Assembly (NCBI RefSeq): GCF_024346755.1
Contig: NZ_AP024861.1
Location: 2,046,001 to 2,110,000 of the forward strand
From: Vibrio aerogenes
Lineage (GTDB): Bacteria > Pseudomonadota > Gammaproteobacteria > Enterobacterales > Vibrionaceae
Direction of reading: 5' to 3'
DNA length: 64,000 bases
Shown here: in pieces, positions 17,207-26,408 of the stretch
Layout of the letters: the number at the start of each line of letters is the position of its first letter
How positions within the stretch are numbered: the stretch's first letter is position 1
The notes under the pieces: model-generated
Told to the model about the DNA's origin: nothing
What the model saw: only the letters and a program-made list of their open reading frames with translations
Databases searched by the model: none
Made by a program: the position numbers and the translations under genes

Positions 17207-17865
17207 AAAACCACAAAGGTTTGTACACTTTGGTCTGATAACTCATACAGAACCCGGAATGACATGCCTGCCGGTAACGCCGGGCTGATATCCTCTTGCA
17301 GTGTGAAAACAATGCACTGAGAATCAGCACCTGTGACTGCCGCACAATTAAAATCAAGAATTTTTCTGACCCGGGGAAAAATAGCTTTATATATGGATTC
17401 TTTCGCTGAAAACACCAGAGTTGCATACGCGGCAAAAGATGGGAAATACCGGCTGTAATCCATTTCCTGCGGCAGCAAAATTTGTTTGCGCAGGTTCGCA
17501 GCCGTGTCTTCCTTCATCACCTGTTCAATATCAATGCCCACACCCTTCACGTCCGGCATGGTCTCAGATTTAATCACAACCGCAGCTGCTCTGTCATTTG
17601 AATGGGTAATCGCACCGACAATCCCTTCGGGCCAAAGCGGTTCCCGGAAATCACCAATACCAATGTCCGCAATAGTGCTGACCCCTGCCGCTTCAAGTGC
17701 CTGACGGGCACAAAGCCGGCCGGTAAGAAATTCACACTGGCGTTTCAGTACAGCCCGGTGAAGTGATGACGGTAATATCACTCCCTGCTGCTTAAGCCAG
17801 GACAACCATTGATCGGTGTGCGTCAGTGGCATGGTCGATAAATAACAATAGTCAGGTAAAATCAT
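17203..17865 (-). CDS. 4'-Phosphopantetheinyl transferase (EntD/Sfp class)
   Basis: 220 residues. Transfers phosphopantetheine from CoA to the serine of carrier-protein domains in peptide, polyketide or siderophore synthases. Family motifs: EFLTGRLCARQAL, WPEGIVGAITHSNDRAAAVV, GVGIDIEQ (Mg-binding aspartate) and FSAKESIYKA with the catalytic Glu/Lys. The pattern with R-rich EFLTGR and the WP segment is closest to EntD. It is the last gene of a minus-strand operon with a tripartite exporter. No carrier protein or synthase is in the window, so its target is unknown. Its final codons are part of a tandem repeat. Confidence 0.93.
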   Translation of the reverse strand: MILPDYCYLSTMPLTHTDQWLSWLKQQGVILPSSLHRAVLKRQCEFLTGRLCARQALEAAGVSTIADIGIGDFREPLWPEGIVGAITHSNDRAAAVVIKSETMPDVKGVGIDIEQVMKEDTAANLRKQILLPQEMDYSRYFPSFAAYATLVFSAKESIYKAIFPRVRKILDFNCAAVTGADSQCIVFTLQEDISPALPAGMSFRVLYELSDQSVQTFVVF

Positions 17866-17880
17866 TCCGTTTCGCTATCA

Positions 17881-17928
17881 GTTTTGTTCAGGTTTGGTTT
17901 TGTTCAGGATAAGTTTTGTTCCGGACAA
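17881..17928. repeat. Tandem repeat across the stop of the exporter ATPase gene
   Basis: Three 16-bp units: GTTTTGTTCAGGTTTG, GTTTTGTTCAGGATAA and GTTTTGTTCCGGACAA. The third is coding sequence, the second carries the stop codon, and the first lies downstream. Confidence 0.95.
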
Positions 17929-18626
17929 TAATCTGAAACTATACACCCATCTTTAATCGTCACAATACGTTTTGTTCTCTCAGCCAGTGCATTATCGTGT
18001 GTCACCAGAATTAATGTTCTGCCTTCCCGGTAAAGCTCATTGAACAGACCTTCAATTTCAGCACCTGACTTTGAATCCAGTGCACCTGTGGGTTCATCTG
18101 CCAGCAGGATTTGCGGGTCATTCACCAGAGCCCGGGCAATCGCCACACGCTGCTTTTGTCCGCCGGATAACTGATTCGGCTTATGATGCATACGGTCACC
18201 CAATCCAACCCGTTCCAGTAAAGTGGCTGCCCGCGCCTTGCGCTCTTTACTTTTCACGCCGCCATAGACCAGTGGCAAAGCGACATTATCCAGTGCAGTC
18301 ACATACTCAAGTAAATTGAAACTCTGAAAGACAAACCCAATCCGCTGATTGCGGATTTTTGCCAGTTCCCTGCCAGACAAACAGGCAACATCCTGCTCAT
18401 CGAGCCAGTAATCTCCGGAAGTCGGTTTATCCAGACATCCCAGAACATTCATCAATGTTGATTTACCGGAGCCTGAAGGCCCGAGAATCGACAAAAACTC
18501 ACCACGCTGAATGGTCAGATCAACACCATCAAGCGCTTTTACGACTGTCTGGCCGCCTTCGTAATGCTTACATATCTGTTGCAACCGGACCAGATTAACG
18601 CCTGTGCTCTGTTTCTCACTATTCAT
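17904..18626 (-). CDS. ABC exporter ATPase (MacB/LolD type)
   Basis: 240 residues, the standard size of a stand-alone MacB/LolD-class ATPase. Walker [11 protein letters not shown]-loop VFQSFNLL, signature [14 protein letters not shown], Walker B ILLADEPTGALD and H-loop VTHDN are all present. It should drive the two MacB-like permeases encoded just upstream in the operon. Its last codons, encoding PEQNLS, lie inside a 16-bp tandem repeat, so the C-terminus may have been altered by repeat growth. Confidence 0.94.
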   Translation of the reverse strand: MNSEKQSTGVNLVRLQQICKHYEGGQTVVKALDGVDLTIQRGEFLSILGPSGSGKSTLMNVLGCLDKPTSGDYWLDEQDVACLSGRELAKIRNQRIGFVFQSFNLLEYVTALDNVALPLVYGGVKSKERKARAATLLERVGLGDRMHHKPNQLSGGQKQRVAIARALVNDPQILLADEPTGALDSKSGAEIEGLFNELYREGRTLILVTHDNALAERTKRIVTIKDGCIVSDYCPEQNLS

Positions 18627-18633
18627 TTTTTCA

Positions 18634-18693
18634 CTACTGTTTTATTGACTACTGTTTTATTGACTACTGTTTTATTAACGACGGTTTTATTGA
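18634..18693. repeat. 15-bp tandem repeat between ATPase and permease genes
   Basis: Four units: CTACTGTTTTATTGA twice, CTACTGTTTTATTAA, and CGACGGTTTTATTGA. It fills most of the 91-base gap between the second permease gene and the ATPase gene. Confidence 0.96.
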
Positions 18694-18717
18694 TCAGGCA
18701 TTCCCTACAGATGGTGT

Positions 18718-19998
18718 TTATTCACTTTGTAATGCCTGAAGCGGCGTAATTTGTGCTGCTTTATTTGCGGGTAACCAGGCCGCGGCAATCCCGATTAGTG
18801 CCAGTGTCGATATGACAATGGTAATAATCATCCAGGATAATTGTGGTACGGGCTGCCCCAATTCTTCGTACACGACGTTTCCGCTCAGAGGCAGCATCTG
18901 AATCAATGAAACCACAGCATAGGTCATCACTAAACCGGACAATCCACCCAGCGCCATGGTTAACAGTGACTGAACCAGATAATGCAGCCGGATCGACCCT
19001 GGCGTAGCACCAACCGCCATTCTGACACCAATATCACGGGTGGAGCGCCGGACGGTCGCATACATCACATTGGCGATCCCAACGCCGGCAACCATCAGGG
19101 TGATCAGGCCGATAATTCCCAGAAAACTTTGTAAACCAATCAAAAAGCGCTGCATACTTTTTTGTTCAAGAAATATATCCTGGGCCTGAACCACTTCCTG
19201 ATCCTTCAGGCTCGCACCATGATGGCGAATCAACAGCTGTTTCAGCATGCCTGCCAGTGCCGCCCGGTCAGCCCCCACCTTTGGTAATACGTTAATGGCC
19301 GTGACTGATTGATTCCGGTGAAAACTTTGCCATGTAGCAAACGGCACAAAGCTGGCGTAATTAATCGACCGGCCGCCTTCAATGCGTCCGCCATTCTTTT
19401 TTAAAACGCCGATCACGGTAAACTCTTTATCACCTACTTTGACTTTTCTGCCAACCGGATTCTTCTGCAGGTCAACGGTATCAAAAATACCGGATTGTTC
19501 CTCATTAAATAAATCGGTTGCAGCGTTATATCCCAGCACAATGACTTTGCGCATTTCAAGGGCATCCATCGGGTTAAACCAGCGTCCCCCCGGCAGAACC
19601 TGAAGATGATTCATATGCTGATAACCGGCAGAAACCGCGGTGGGCTGACGCCATGCGTACTTATCCTGATAGTGCAACTCTTCCTGCCATGAAGCACTGG
19701 GCAAAGCCTGAGCCACGGTAGGTAATGTCTGCAAAATTTCTGCATCTTCTGCTTTGAGTGTCAGTGCTTTTCCCTGATAGAAAGTCCCGTTATCAATACT
19801 GGCGATCCCGCCTGTTACATGTATCAGGCTGCCATTGCCATTTTGTACAACACGAATAATACCTGCACGTAACCCTTCACCGACGGCCAGCATGCCGGCA
19901 ATACATAAAGTCGCCCAGGCAACGGCGAATATCGTCAATACCAGGCGGAGTTTCTCTGCCGCCATCTCCTGAAAAATTTGTCTGATTGGAAGCAGCAT
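18718..19998 (-). CDS. MacB-like ABC exporter permease (second of two)
   Basis: 426 residues: one N-terminal membrane segment (about 18–40), a large periplasmic MacB core domain (about 45–270), and a C-terminal FtsX domain with three segments. The FtsX region has RSTRDIGVRMAVGATPGSIR, and the C-terminus is ANKAAQITPLQALQSE, both typical. It starts two bases after the preceding permease gene ends. Such proteins work as mechanotransmission pumps that expel periplasmic substrates through a fusion protein and TolC. It lacks a fused ATPase domain. Confidence 0.93.
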   Translation of the reverse strand: MLLPIRQIFQEMAAEKLRLVLTIFAVAWATLCIAGMLAVGEGLRAGIIRVVQNGNGSLIHVTGGIASIDNGTFYQGKALTLKAEDAEILQTLPTVAQALPSASWQEELHYQDKYAWRQPTAVSAGYQHMNHLQVLPGGRWFNPMDALEMRKVIVLGYNAATDLFNEEQSGIFDTVDLQKNPVGRKVKVGDKEFTVIGVLKKNGGRIEGGRSINYASFVPFATWQSFHRNQSVTAINVLPKVGADRAALAGMLKQLLIRHHGASLKDQEVVQAQDIFLEQKSMQRFLIGLQSFLGIIGLITLMVAGVGIANVMYATVRRSTRDIGVRMAVGATPGSIRLHYLVQSLLTMALGGLSGLVMTYAVVSLIQMLPLSGNVVYEELGQPVPQLSWMIITIVISTLALIGIAAAWLPANKAAQITPLQALQSE

Positions 19999-20000
19999 GA

Positions 20001-21215
20001 TTACCCCCTCGCACTCAGCGCCAGAACGGGCGTCAGATCAGATGCCCGCCGGGCCGGAAAATACGACGCAAGAAATGCCAGAAAACCTGTCACGATCAGC
20101 GTGATAATAACCGCGCCGGGTGTAATCACCGGCACCCCCAGCCAGTCCGGCAGGGGCATACGTTCAAGAACAGCGACAATACCTGCAGCCACTGCAAATC
20201 CGATCAAACTGCCAATAGCAATCAGAATCATCCCTTCGGTCACAAACTGGCTCAAAATAGAACGTCGCGTCGCTCCGATCGCCATCCTGACACCAATTTC
20301 ACGGGTTCGCTCAGTGACCGATAAAAACATAATATTCGCCACACCCAACGCACCAACAGCCATCGTCATTATCCCGCTGGCGCCAAGAAACGCCTGAATG
20401 CCGCGGAAAATAGCAGTAATCATTTTGGCTCCGTCGCTGAAGTCAGGAATCCACATGGCGTCGTGATCAGTTGGGTCGAAATGCATTTGTCCGGCGTAAA
20501 AACGCAAAATATTGTTCCGCAAAACCGGGCCGGTGATCCCCTTTTCAGGCTGAAGAAATAACATGGTTGGCAGTAAATCCCAGAGGTCTTTAAATGTTGA
20601 AACCGGAATCATCACGCTTCTGCGATCACCAAAATTGAACCCTTGATCGCTCCCTTTTAATAAACCAATAACCCGGAAAGGAATCCCGTTAATCTTAATC
20701 GTATCATTCAGGGATATTTTGCCCATCGCTGCGATACGATCCCCCACAACGACCACACGGCTGTGATGTTCGATATCCAGCGGCGATATCGGGCGGGAAT
20801 TTTCCTGCAGACTCAGCGTCGCTAACTGAAGATAGTTTGTCCCGACACCGCTCACCTCAGAAGTCAGAAAATGTCCCTTGTTATCGGTCACCCGGGCTTC
20901 CCGTTGTTTATAGCGCACAGAATAGCTCTGAATAAATCCGGCCTGCTCAATTCGCTGCATGACAGATTCGGTCATTTTCAGTTCACGGCGGGCCGGTAAA
21001 CCTTGCCAGGGTTTGCCGGTTTGTGTGGGAACGACAATCTGAGTCTGATTCATCATGAAGCGGAACGAGTCTATCTGATGTCGGTAAAAGCCCTCACCCA
21101 GCGCAATTAATACCACAACAGAAATCACTCCCCACGCAATGGCGATGATTGCCAGCGAACTTTTCATCCTGTAGGCATACAGGGTTTGCAGCGTCTGTTG
21201 CAAAATTGCCATCAT
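20001..21215 (-). CDS. MacB-like ABC exporter permease (first of two)
   Basis: 404 residues with the same layout as the next gene: N-terminal membrane segment, MacB core domain, and FtsX domain with ERTREIGVRMAIGATRRSIL and the ending ARRASDLTPVLALSARG. The start overlaps the TolC-like gene's stop (ATGATG over TGA), so the genes are translationally coupled. The pair of different permeases suggests a heterodimer, unlike the MacB homodimer. The two proteins are clearly paralogues but well diverged. Confidence 0.93.
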   Translation of the reverse strand: MMAILQQTLQTLYAYRMKSSLAIIAIAWGVISVVVLIALGEGFYRHQIDSFRFMMNQTQIVVPTQTGKPWQGLPARRELKMTESVMQRIEQAGFIQSYSVRYKQREARVTDNKGHFLTSEVSGVGTNYLQLATLSLQENSRPISPLDIEHHSRVVVVGDRIAAMGKISLNDTIKINGIPFRVIGLLKGSDQGFNFGDRRSVMIPVSTFKDLWDLLPTMLFLQPEKGITGPVLRNNILRFYAGQMHFDPTDHDAMWIPDFSDGAKMITAIFRGIQAFLGASGIMTMAVGALGVANIMFLSVTERTREIGVRMAIGATRRSILSQFVTEGMILIAIGSLIGFAVAAGIVAVLERMPLPDWLGVPVITPGAVIITLIVTGFLAFLASYFPARRASDLTPVLALSARG

Positions 21216-22513
21216 GAGTTAAATGCCTTTGATATCGCCGCAATTGACTGATCATCGAGGAGTCCGGCGGTTAACAGCAATCCTGCCTGCTGGCGCCAAT
21301 ACTGGTACAGATTGCTTTTCAGATCATTTCTGGCGGTAAATAACGCATTATGCGCTTCAATCACATCAGAGGCCTCAGACAGGCCGGCATTAAAGAGTGT
21401 TTCTTTACTCTGCAAAACACGGGTCTGATGTGCAACAAGTTCTCTGGTTATCGCCACCTGCTCCTGATTTAACGCCAGCTGAGCAAACTGTCGCCGGATA
21501 TCTTTTGTGAGATTAATTTCGACCTGACGCACCGCCTCTCTTGCCCGGAGAATTTTCAACCCGGCCTGTTCCACCTTCGCCCGGGTTGCCCCGTTTAAAT
21601 CCAGTGGCAGTGATAAAGAAATGCCGGCATTCATCTCACCATGCGGGAGATTATCGTTATCCTGATAGCTGACGTGACCTTCAAGCGACGGATAATAGCC
21701 ATTTTTTGCCTGAGTTTTTTCAAGCTGCTGTAAACGGAGCTGCTGACTGGCGACCAACAGTGCCGGACTGTGATTTTTCGCCAGTTTCAGCCATTGTGCT
21801 TCGGTATTGACCGGCAACAACGGCGGGTTGACAAGCTGTGTATCGACTTCATCAACCGGCTCTGTTTTCTGTTGTTCCGGGAACGACTCAGCCGGAGATG
21901 CACTGATCAGTGAGGAAAAAGCCGCCTGCTTCTCTGCCAGTAAAATCTTTGCCTGAAGAATAGCAGACTTCTCATTCAGCTGATTTGCCAACATTTCTTC
22001 AACGTCAATTGATTTCACTTTACCGGCTTTATAACGTTGCCGGGTAATTTTCAGCAGTTTATTACCTTCCGCCAGCTTTTGCTGAGCAAGATGTAAATCC
22101 CCCTGAGCACTGGCTAAATCAAGGTAAGCGGTGATCAGTTTATCTGCCAAATCATTGCGAACCTGATTTTGCTCCAGTTGGGCTTTTACGACATCTGCTT
22201 TTGCCTGATCCAGAGCAGTCCATGAGCGACTATCCCAGATTGATTGTTTTAGTGTGACATGATAGCCATGACTGTTGCCTTCTCTTTCCTGCCAGTCAAT
22301 GGAAGAGCCTGCACTCAATGAAGGCAGCAACGCACCACGGTTTATCTTTTTGCCGGATTCACTGATCCGAACATCCAGTTTTGCCTGATTCAGTTCAGGC
22401 GCATATTTCTGAGCAGCCTGCCATGCTTCATCCAGTGACATCGCATGCGTCATGCAGGGAACAAGCGTCATCATCAGCGGCAAAGAATGACGCAGGAACC
22501 GGGCATTAGTCAT
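21212..22513 (-). CDS. TolC-family outer-membrane efflux protein
   Basis: 433 residues. An N-terminal signal peptide (LMMTLVPCMTHAMS) is followed by MSLDEAWQAAQKYAPELNQAK, the usual start of an outer-membrane efflux protein. Two repeated helical halves have heptad-like Leu/Ala/Gln patterns and the second-repeat segment ANQLNEK. It should form the outer channel of the exporter. It overlaps the fusion-protein gene by eight bases and the next permease gene by four. Confidence 0.92.
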   Translation of the reverse strand: MTNARFLRHSLPLMMTLVPCMTHAMSLDEAWQAAQKYAPELNQAKLDVRISESGKKINRGALLPSLSAGSSIDWQEREGNSHGYHVTLKQSIWDSRSWTALDQAKADVVKAQLEQNQVRNDLADKLITAYLDLASAQGDLHLAQQKLAEGNKLLKITRQRYKAGKVKSIDVEEMLANQLNEKSAILQAKILLAEKQAAFSSLISASPAESFPEQQKTEPVDEVDTQLVNPPLLPVNTEAQWLKLAKNHSPALLVASQQLRLQQLEKTQAKNGYYPSLEGHVSYQDNDNLPHGEMNAGISLSLPLDLNGATRAKVEQAGLKILRAREAVRQVEINLTKDIRRQFAQLALNQEQVAITRELVAHQTRVLQSKETLFNAGLSEASDVIEAHNALFTARNDLKSNLYQYWRQQAGLLLTAGLLDDQSIAAISKAFNS

Positions 22514-23639
22514 CGGAATCTCCTAACATGCTGTTATCAACCACCGTTTGTCCGTCATCAATCCCCTGAAGGACTTCAACATGAATACCATCAGAAAGGC
22601 CCAACTGAACTTTTTGCTCGTGATAACCCTGCTCTGAATCATCCGGCAACAACACATTCGGAGTTTCATCTTCAAATTTCAGCACTCTTTCCGGCAGACT
22701 CACGACGTCTTTTACCTGCTTGAGAATAATCCGTGCGGTCGCAGAGAACCCGGAACGCAGATTCATCCCTTCAGGAATGACCAGATGACTGATTTCAACA
22801 CCAAATCCATTGTCAAAACTGTTACCGGAGATGCCATCAGACCCATTCAGAGTTTCAGACTGAATCGCAACTTTATCCAAAATACCTTTCACTTCCATGT
22901 CAGGGTATGGTGCAACCGTCATCGTGGCATTCATACCCTGCCTGAGCAATGCCGCATCATGTTCACTGACACTGCCTTTGAAAATGACATTACTCATATC
23001 AGCCAGCGACATCATTTCTGTGGCTGACTGGCTGGATTCCGTGGAAATAATCGGTTCCCCGACTTCGACTTTGATATTCAGAACCGTGCCGTCAATCGGT
23101 GCATAAATTGTCGATGTCAAACGGGCACTGCCCACAGAAGCTTCACCACTCTGAATCAGTTCAAGATTATGTCTTTTCTGCGCCACTTCAGCTTTTCTTG
23201 CCTTCAGGTTGGCTTTAGCGCGCACATAATCATCGTAGTTATCAGGGATAATATTCTGGTCAACCAGACTTTGCAGATTCGCCAGGCTTTGCCGGGCTGA
23301 TTCCATGGAAGCTTCACTCTGCATCAGTTCTGTCGTGGCATCAGTTAATGCCTGAGGGGTTGGATTGGGACGCACTTTAATTAACGGCTGCCCCTGTTTG
23401 ACTTTTTCTCCTTCTTTTACATAAATTTTCCCGACAATACCGTTAATCTGAGATTTAATCGCAACAGAATGCGCAGGCACCATTTTTCCGACAGCTATCG
23501 CCTGTTTATTAATCGTTCGCTTCTCAGCATGAACTGTTTCGAAAAGAGGGTGAGGAGAATGATCATTTGAGTAAAAATAAACACCGCTGGCAATAATCAC
23601 GGCAGCGGCGGTTGCAGATATCAACCAGCGTTTGGTCAT
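22506..23639 (-). CDS. Periplasmic membrane-fusion (adaptor) protein, MacA/HlyD type
   Basis: 377 residues from the ATG at 23639; a TTG seven codons earlier is less likely. A signal anchor lies at about residues 5–24. A biotinyl-lipoyl-like half follows (VAIKSQINGIVGKIYVKEGE…, later STIYAPIDGTVLNIKVEVGE). Between these lies a coiled-coil hairpin (about 95–165), then beta-barrel and membrane-proximal domains. It should bridge the permeases and the TolC-like channel. First gene of the six-gene operon; the upstream gap shows no recognisable operator. Confidence 0.92.
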   Translation of the reverse strand: MTKRWLISATAAAVIIASGVYFYSNDHSPHPLFETVHAEKRTINKQAIAVGKMVPAHSVAIKSQINGIVGKIYVKEGEKVKQGQPLIKVRPNPTPQALTDATTELMQSEASMESARQSLANLQSLVDQNIIPDNYDDYVRAKANLKARKAEVAQKRHNLELIQSGEASVGSARLTSTIYAPIDGTVLNIKVEVGEPIISTESSQSATEMMSLADMSNVIFKGSVSEHDAALLRQGMNATMTVAPYPDMEVKGILDKVAIQSETLNGSDGISGNSFDNGFGVEISHLVIPEGMNLRSGFSATARIILKQVKDVVSLPERVLKFEDETPNVLLPDDSEQGYHEQKVQLGLSDGIHVEVLQGIDDGQTVVDNSMLGDSDD

Positions 23640-23740
23640 AAAATGAATCCGTATCTTCAAAAATAGTGATTATCTAGTCGCAATTTAGGACTGATGTCTA
23701 TTAATAAAGTTCAATTCAAAAAAATTTAATGATAATAATC

Positions 23741-23764
23741 AATAAAAAGCCCCTTCTCAGGGGC
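23741..23764 (-). terminator. Terminator after metE
   Basis: GCCCC / GGGGC stem followed on the minus strand by TTTTTATT, about 90 bases beyond the metE stop. Confidence 0.85.
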
Positions 23765-23855
23765 ACCAACGACGTTGTATGTTTGTACCATCAGGTATAT
23801 TCCGATGATCAGTTTATTTTCCGGATTGGAATTCATCATTCACCTTCGGATGTAA

Positions 23856-26141
23856 TCACCCAGCCAGCTCCTGACGCAACGTTTTCGCTGCAGAAACCAT
23901 ATTTTTCAGTGAGGCTTCTGTTTCTGCCCATTCGCGGGTTTTCAGGCCACAATCCGGATTCACCCAGAGGCGCTCAGCAGGAATGGCTTCAGCAGCTTTT
24001 TTCAGTAAATCAACTATCCATGCTTCTGTCGGAATATTGGGCGAGTGAATGTCATACACCCCCGGACCAATTTCATTCGGATAATTGAATTTTTCAAATG
24101 CATCGAGCAGTGCCATATTTGAGCGGGATGTTTCAATCGTGATGACATCAGCGTCAAGTGCTGCAACAGACTCAATAATTTCATTAAATTCGCTGTAACA
24201 CATGTGAGTATGAATCTGAGTTTCAGGTTTTGCTCCGGATGCTGAAATTCTGAATGCCTGCACCGCCCAGTCCAGGTAAGCCTGATGATCCCGTTTTTTC
24301 AGCGGCAAACCTTCACGAATAGCAGGCTCATCAATCTGAATAATATTGATCCCCGCTTCCTGCAAATCATCCACTTCATCCCGCAGTGCCAGAGCCAGTT
24401 GCTGTGCAATTTCTTTGCGGGAAATATCTTCCCTCGGGAAAGTCCAGCATAAAATGGTGACCGGGCCGGTCAGCATGCCTTTCATCTGTTTAGATGTCAG
24501 TGACTGAGCATACTGAGACCATGAAACTGTGATCGGCTTGTCACGTTCAATATCGGTGACCACAATCGCTGGTTTGACACACCGGGACCCGTAGCTTTGT
24601 ACCCAGCCAAATTGAGTGGTCTGGAAACCAGTCAGATGCCCGGCAAAATATTCCACCATATCATTTCGTTCTGCTTCACCGTGAACCAGTACATCCAGTC
24701 CTAAAGCTTCCTGTCGTTCAACGGCATCACGAATATGTGCTTTCAGACTCTCTTCATATTCGGATTCAGTAATTTTTCCCTGCTTAAACGCACTGCGCTG
24801 CTGCCGGATATCATTCGTTTGCGGGAAAGAGCCAATGGTTGTGGTGGGCAGAAATGGCAGCCCTAATGCCGATTTTTGTGCTTTTGCCCGCGCTTCATAC
24901 GGGAGTGTCCGCGTTGCAAGCGCATCTGTGATTGTTTTCAGACGTGCCTGTACCTGTGGTTTATGGACCTGTTGAGACGCCTTACGGGCTTCAATCGGCT
25001 GGCTGTACTGATGACAAAATTCAATAGCCTCTGGATTGCCATTAAGTGCAGCGCCTAACAACCCGGTTTCTTTCACCTTCTGCCTTGCAAAGGCAAACCA
25101 TGATTTCACATCCGCATTCATCTGAGTTTCCGGTGCCAAATCAACCGGGCTGTGTAGCAGAGAGCATGAGCTGGCAACCCACAGGCGGTCACCCAGCTGC
25201 TCATGAACCGGCTCAAGCTGTTTCAGCAGTGCAGCCAGATCCGCCCGCCAGACATTTCTTCCGTTGATAACACCAAGCGATAAAACCCAGTCAGCCGGCA
25301 GTTTAGCCAAGACCGGTGAAAGCTGATCCGCGGCAGACACCACATCAATATGTAAGCCATTGACAGGTAATGCCACAATGTCATCAATCACGCCGGAAAT
25401 ACCGTCAAAATAGGTTGTCAGTAATAGTTTGACATCCCCGGCCAGCATCTCATAGGCCAGCTTAAATGACCCCAGCCAGTCGGCATCAAGCTCCAGCGCC
25501 AGGATTGGCTCATCAATCTGAAGCCACGTCACTCCCTGCTGGCTGAGTTGAGCCAGAATTTTCTGATAAGCACGAATAAGACGTGGCAGCAGTGTCAGGC
25601 GGTCAAAACCGTCATCCACAGATTTCCCCAGATAAAGGTAACTTAAAGGACCAAGAAGCACAGGCTTAACCGAGTGTCCCCGCTGCTGCGCTTCTCCGAT
25701 TTCATCGAATAATTGTTGCCATGTCACATCAAACGTATCATCAGCGCTGAATTCAGGCACGATATAATGATAATTGGTGTTGAACCATTTAGTCATATCT
25801 GATGCAGCGACACCATGACAATCACAAGTGTGTTGTGATTGTCCCCGTGCAACCTGAAATAAAGTGTCCAGTGTCGGTGACCCCTGCCGGTGCCGGGCCG
25901 GAATATGACCCAGCAGCAGCGAGGTGGTCAGCACATGATCGTACCAGGCGAAATCACCGGCAGTGACATAGCTTAAATGATTGTCCGCCTGCAGCTCCCA
26001 ATTTTCATGGCGAATGGCTGCGCCTGTTTCTTCCAGTTGAGATTGAGTGACCTCGCCACGCCAGTACTTTTCCAGTGCAAATTTTAATTCTCTTTTTTCA
26101 CCAATCCGCGGGAAGCCCAGAATATGTGTTGTGACAGCCAT
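23856..26141 (-). CDS. metE: Cobalamin-independent methionine synthase
   Basis: Methylates homocysteine to methionine using methyltetrahydropteroyltriglutamate. 761 residues, as expected, from the ATG at 26141 (AAGGAT 7 bases upstream), beginning [20 protein letters not shown]. Zinc ligands appear in [10 protein letters not shown] and [11 protein letters not shown] near the C-terminus. The [19 protein letters not shown] segment is a further hallmark. It is divergent from metR, and the shared gap carries one MetR and two MetJ-type boxes. A B12-uptake gene (btuD) lies 37 kb away in this window, so both B12-dependent and independent routes may exist. Confidence 0.97.
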   Translation of the reverse strand: MAVTTHILGFPRIGEKRELKFALEKYWRGEVTQSQLEETGAAIRHENWELQADNHLSYVTAGDFAWYDHVLTTSLLLGHIPARHRQGSPTLDTLFQVARGQSQHTCDCHGVAASDMTKWFNTNYHYIVPEFSADDTFDVTWQQLFDEIGEAQQRGHSVKPVLLGPLSYLYLGKSVDDGFDRLTLLPRLIRAYQKILAQLSQQGVTWLQIDEPILALELDADWLGSFKLAYEMLAGDVKLLLTTYFDGISGVIDDIVALPVNGLHIDVVSAADQLSPVLAKLPADWVLSLGVINGRNVWRADLAALLKQLEPVHEQLGDRLWVASSCSLLHSPVDLAPETQMNADVKSWFAFARQKVKETGLLGAALNGNPEAIEFCHQYSQPIEARKASQQVHKPQVQARLKTITDALATRTLPYEARAKAQKSALGLPFLPTTTIGSFPQTNDIRQQRSAFKQGKITESEYEESLKAHIRDAVERQEALGLDVLVHGEAERNDMVEYFAGHLTGFQTTQFGWVQSYGSRCVKPAIVVTDIERDKPITVSWSQYAQSLTSKQMKGMLTGPVTILCWTFPREDISRKEIAQQLALALRDEVDDLQEAGINIIQIDEPAIREGLPLKKRDHQAYLDWAVQAFRISASGAKPETQIHTHMCYSEFNEIIESVAALDADVITIETSRSNMALLDAFEKFNYPNEIGPGVYDIHSPNIPTEAWIVDLLKKAAEAIPAERLWVNPDCGLKTREWAETEASLKNMVSAAKTLRQELAG

Positions 26142-26204
26142 GTTGTTATCCTTCTGATTATTGAACAATACGATGTGTTTATCAAAGCAGGTAAACTGCA
26201 TTAA

Positions 26205-26220
26205 AGATGTCTGGATGGCT
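26205..26220. promoter_or_regulatory. Candidate MetJ operator (two met boxes), metE side
   Basis: AGATGTCT followed directly by GGATGGCT, compared with the met box AGACGTCT. It lies 64 bases upstream of the metE start codon. Confidence 0.6.
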
Positions 26221-26274
26221 AAAATATCTTGCGAAATGTGTTTATAAACAACCTACAATTATTCAACAAAGCTA

Positions 26275-26287
26275 TGAAAATTATTCA
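26275..26287. promoter_or_regulatory. MetR-binding site
   Basis: TGAAAATTATTCA matches the MetR consensus TGAA-N5-TTCA exactly. It lies midway between divergent metE and metR, where MetR is known to act with homocysteine. Confidence 0.75.
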
Positions 26288-26324
26288 TGTTCATAACATT
26301 CAGAACAAAATTTTTGCTACAAAC

Positions 26325-26340
26325 GGACGTCTGGATGTTT
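26325..26340. promoter_or_regulatory. Candidate MetJ operator (two met boxes), metR side
   Basis: GGACGTCT followed directly by GGATGTTT; the first has 7 of 8 bases of the met box. It lies about 70 bases before metR. Confidence 0.65.
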
Positions 26341-26408
26341 ACATGTACATCATTTCACAGTAACTTAGAAAAAAATTCATGATAATTTGCATGGACTGAG
26401 GAAATTTC

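Noticed and set aside
16935..17288. 117-codon plus-strand ORF with repeated FQITIC
   Set aside because: It is a frame-shifted reading of the NqrM-like gene continuing through the tandem repeat; the real frame has the ribosome binding site.
18564..18749. 61-codon plus-strand ORF with repeated TTVLL
   Set aside because: It merely translates the 15-bp tandem array in a frame free of stops. No ribosome binding site, and it is antisense to the exporter ATPase gene.
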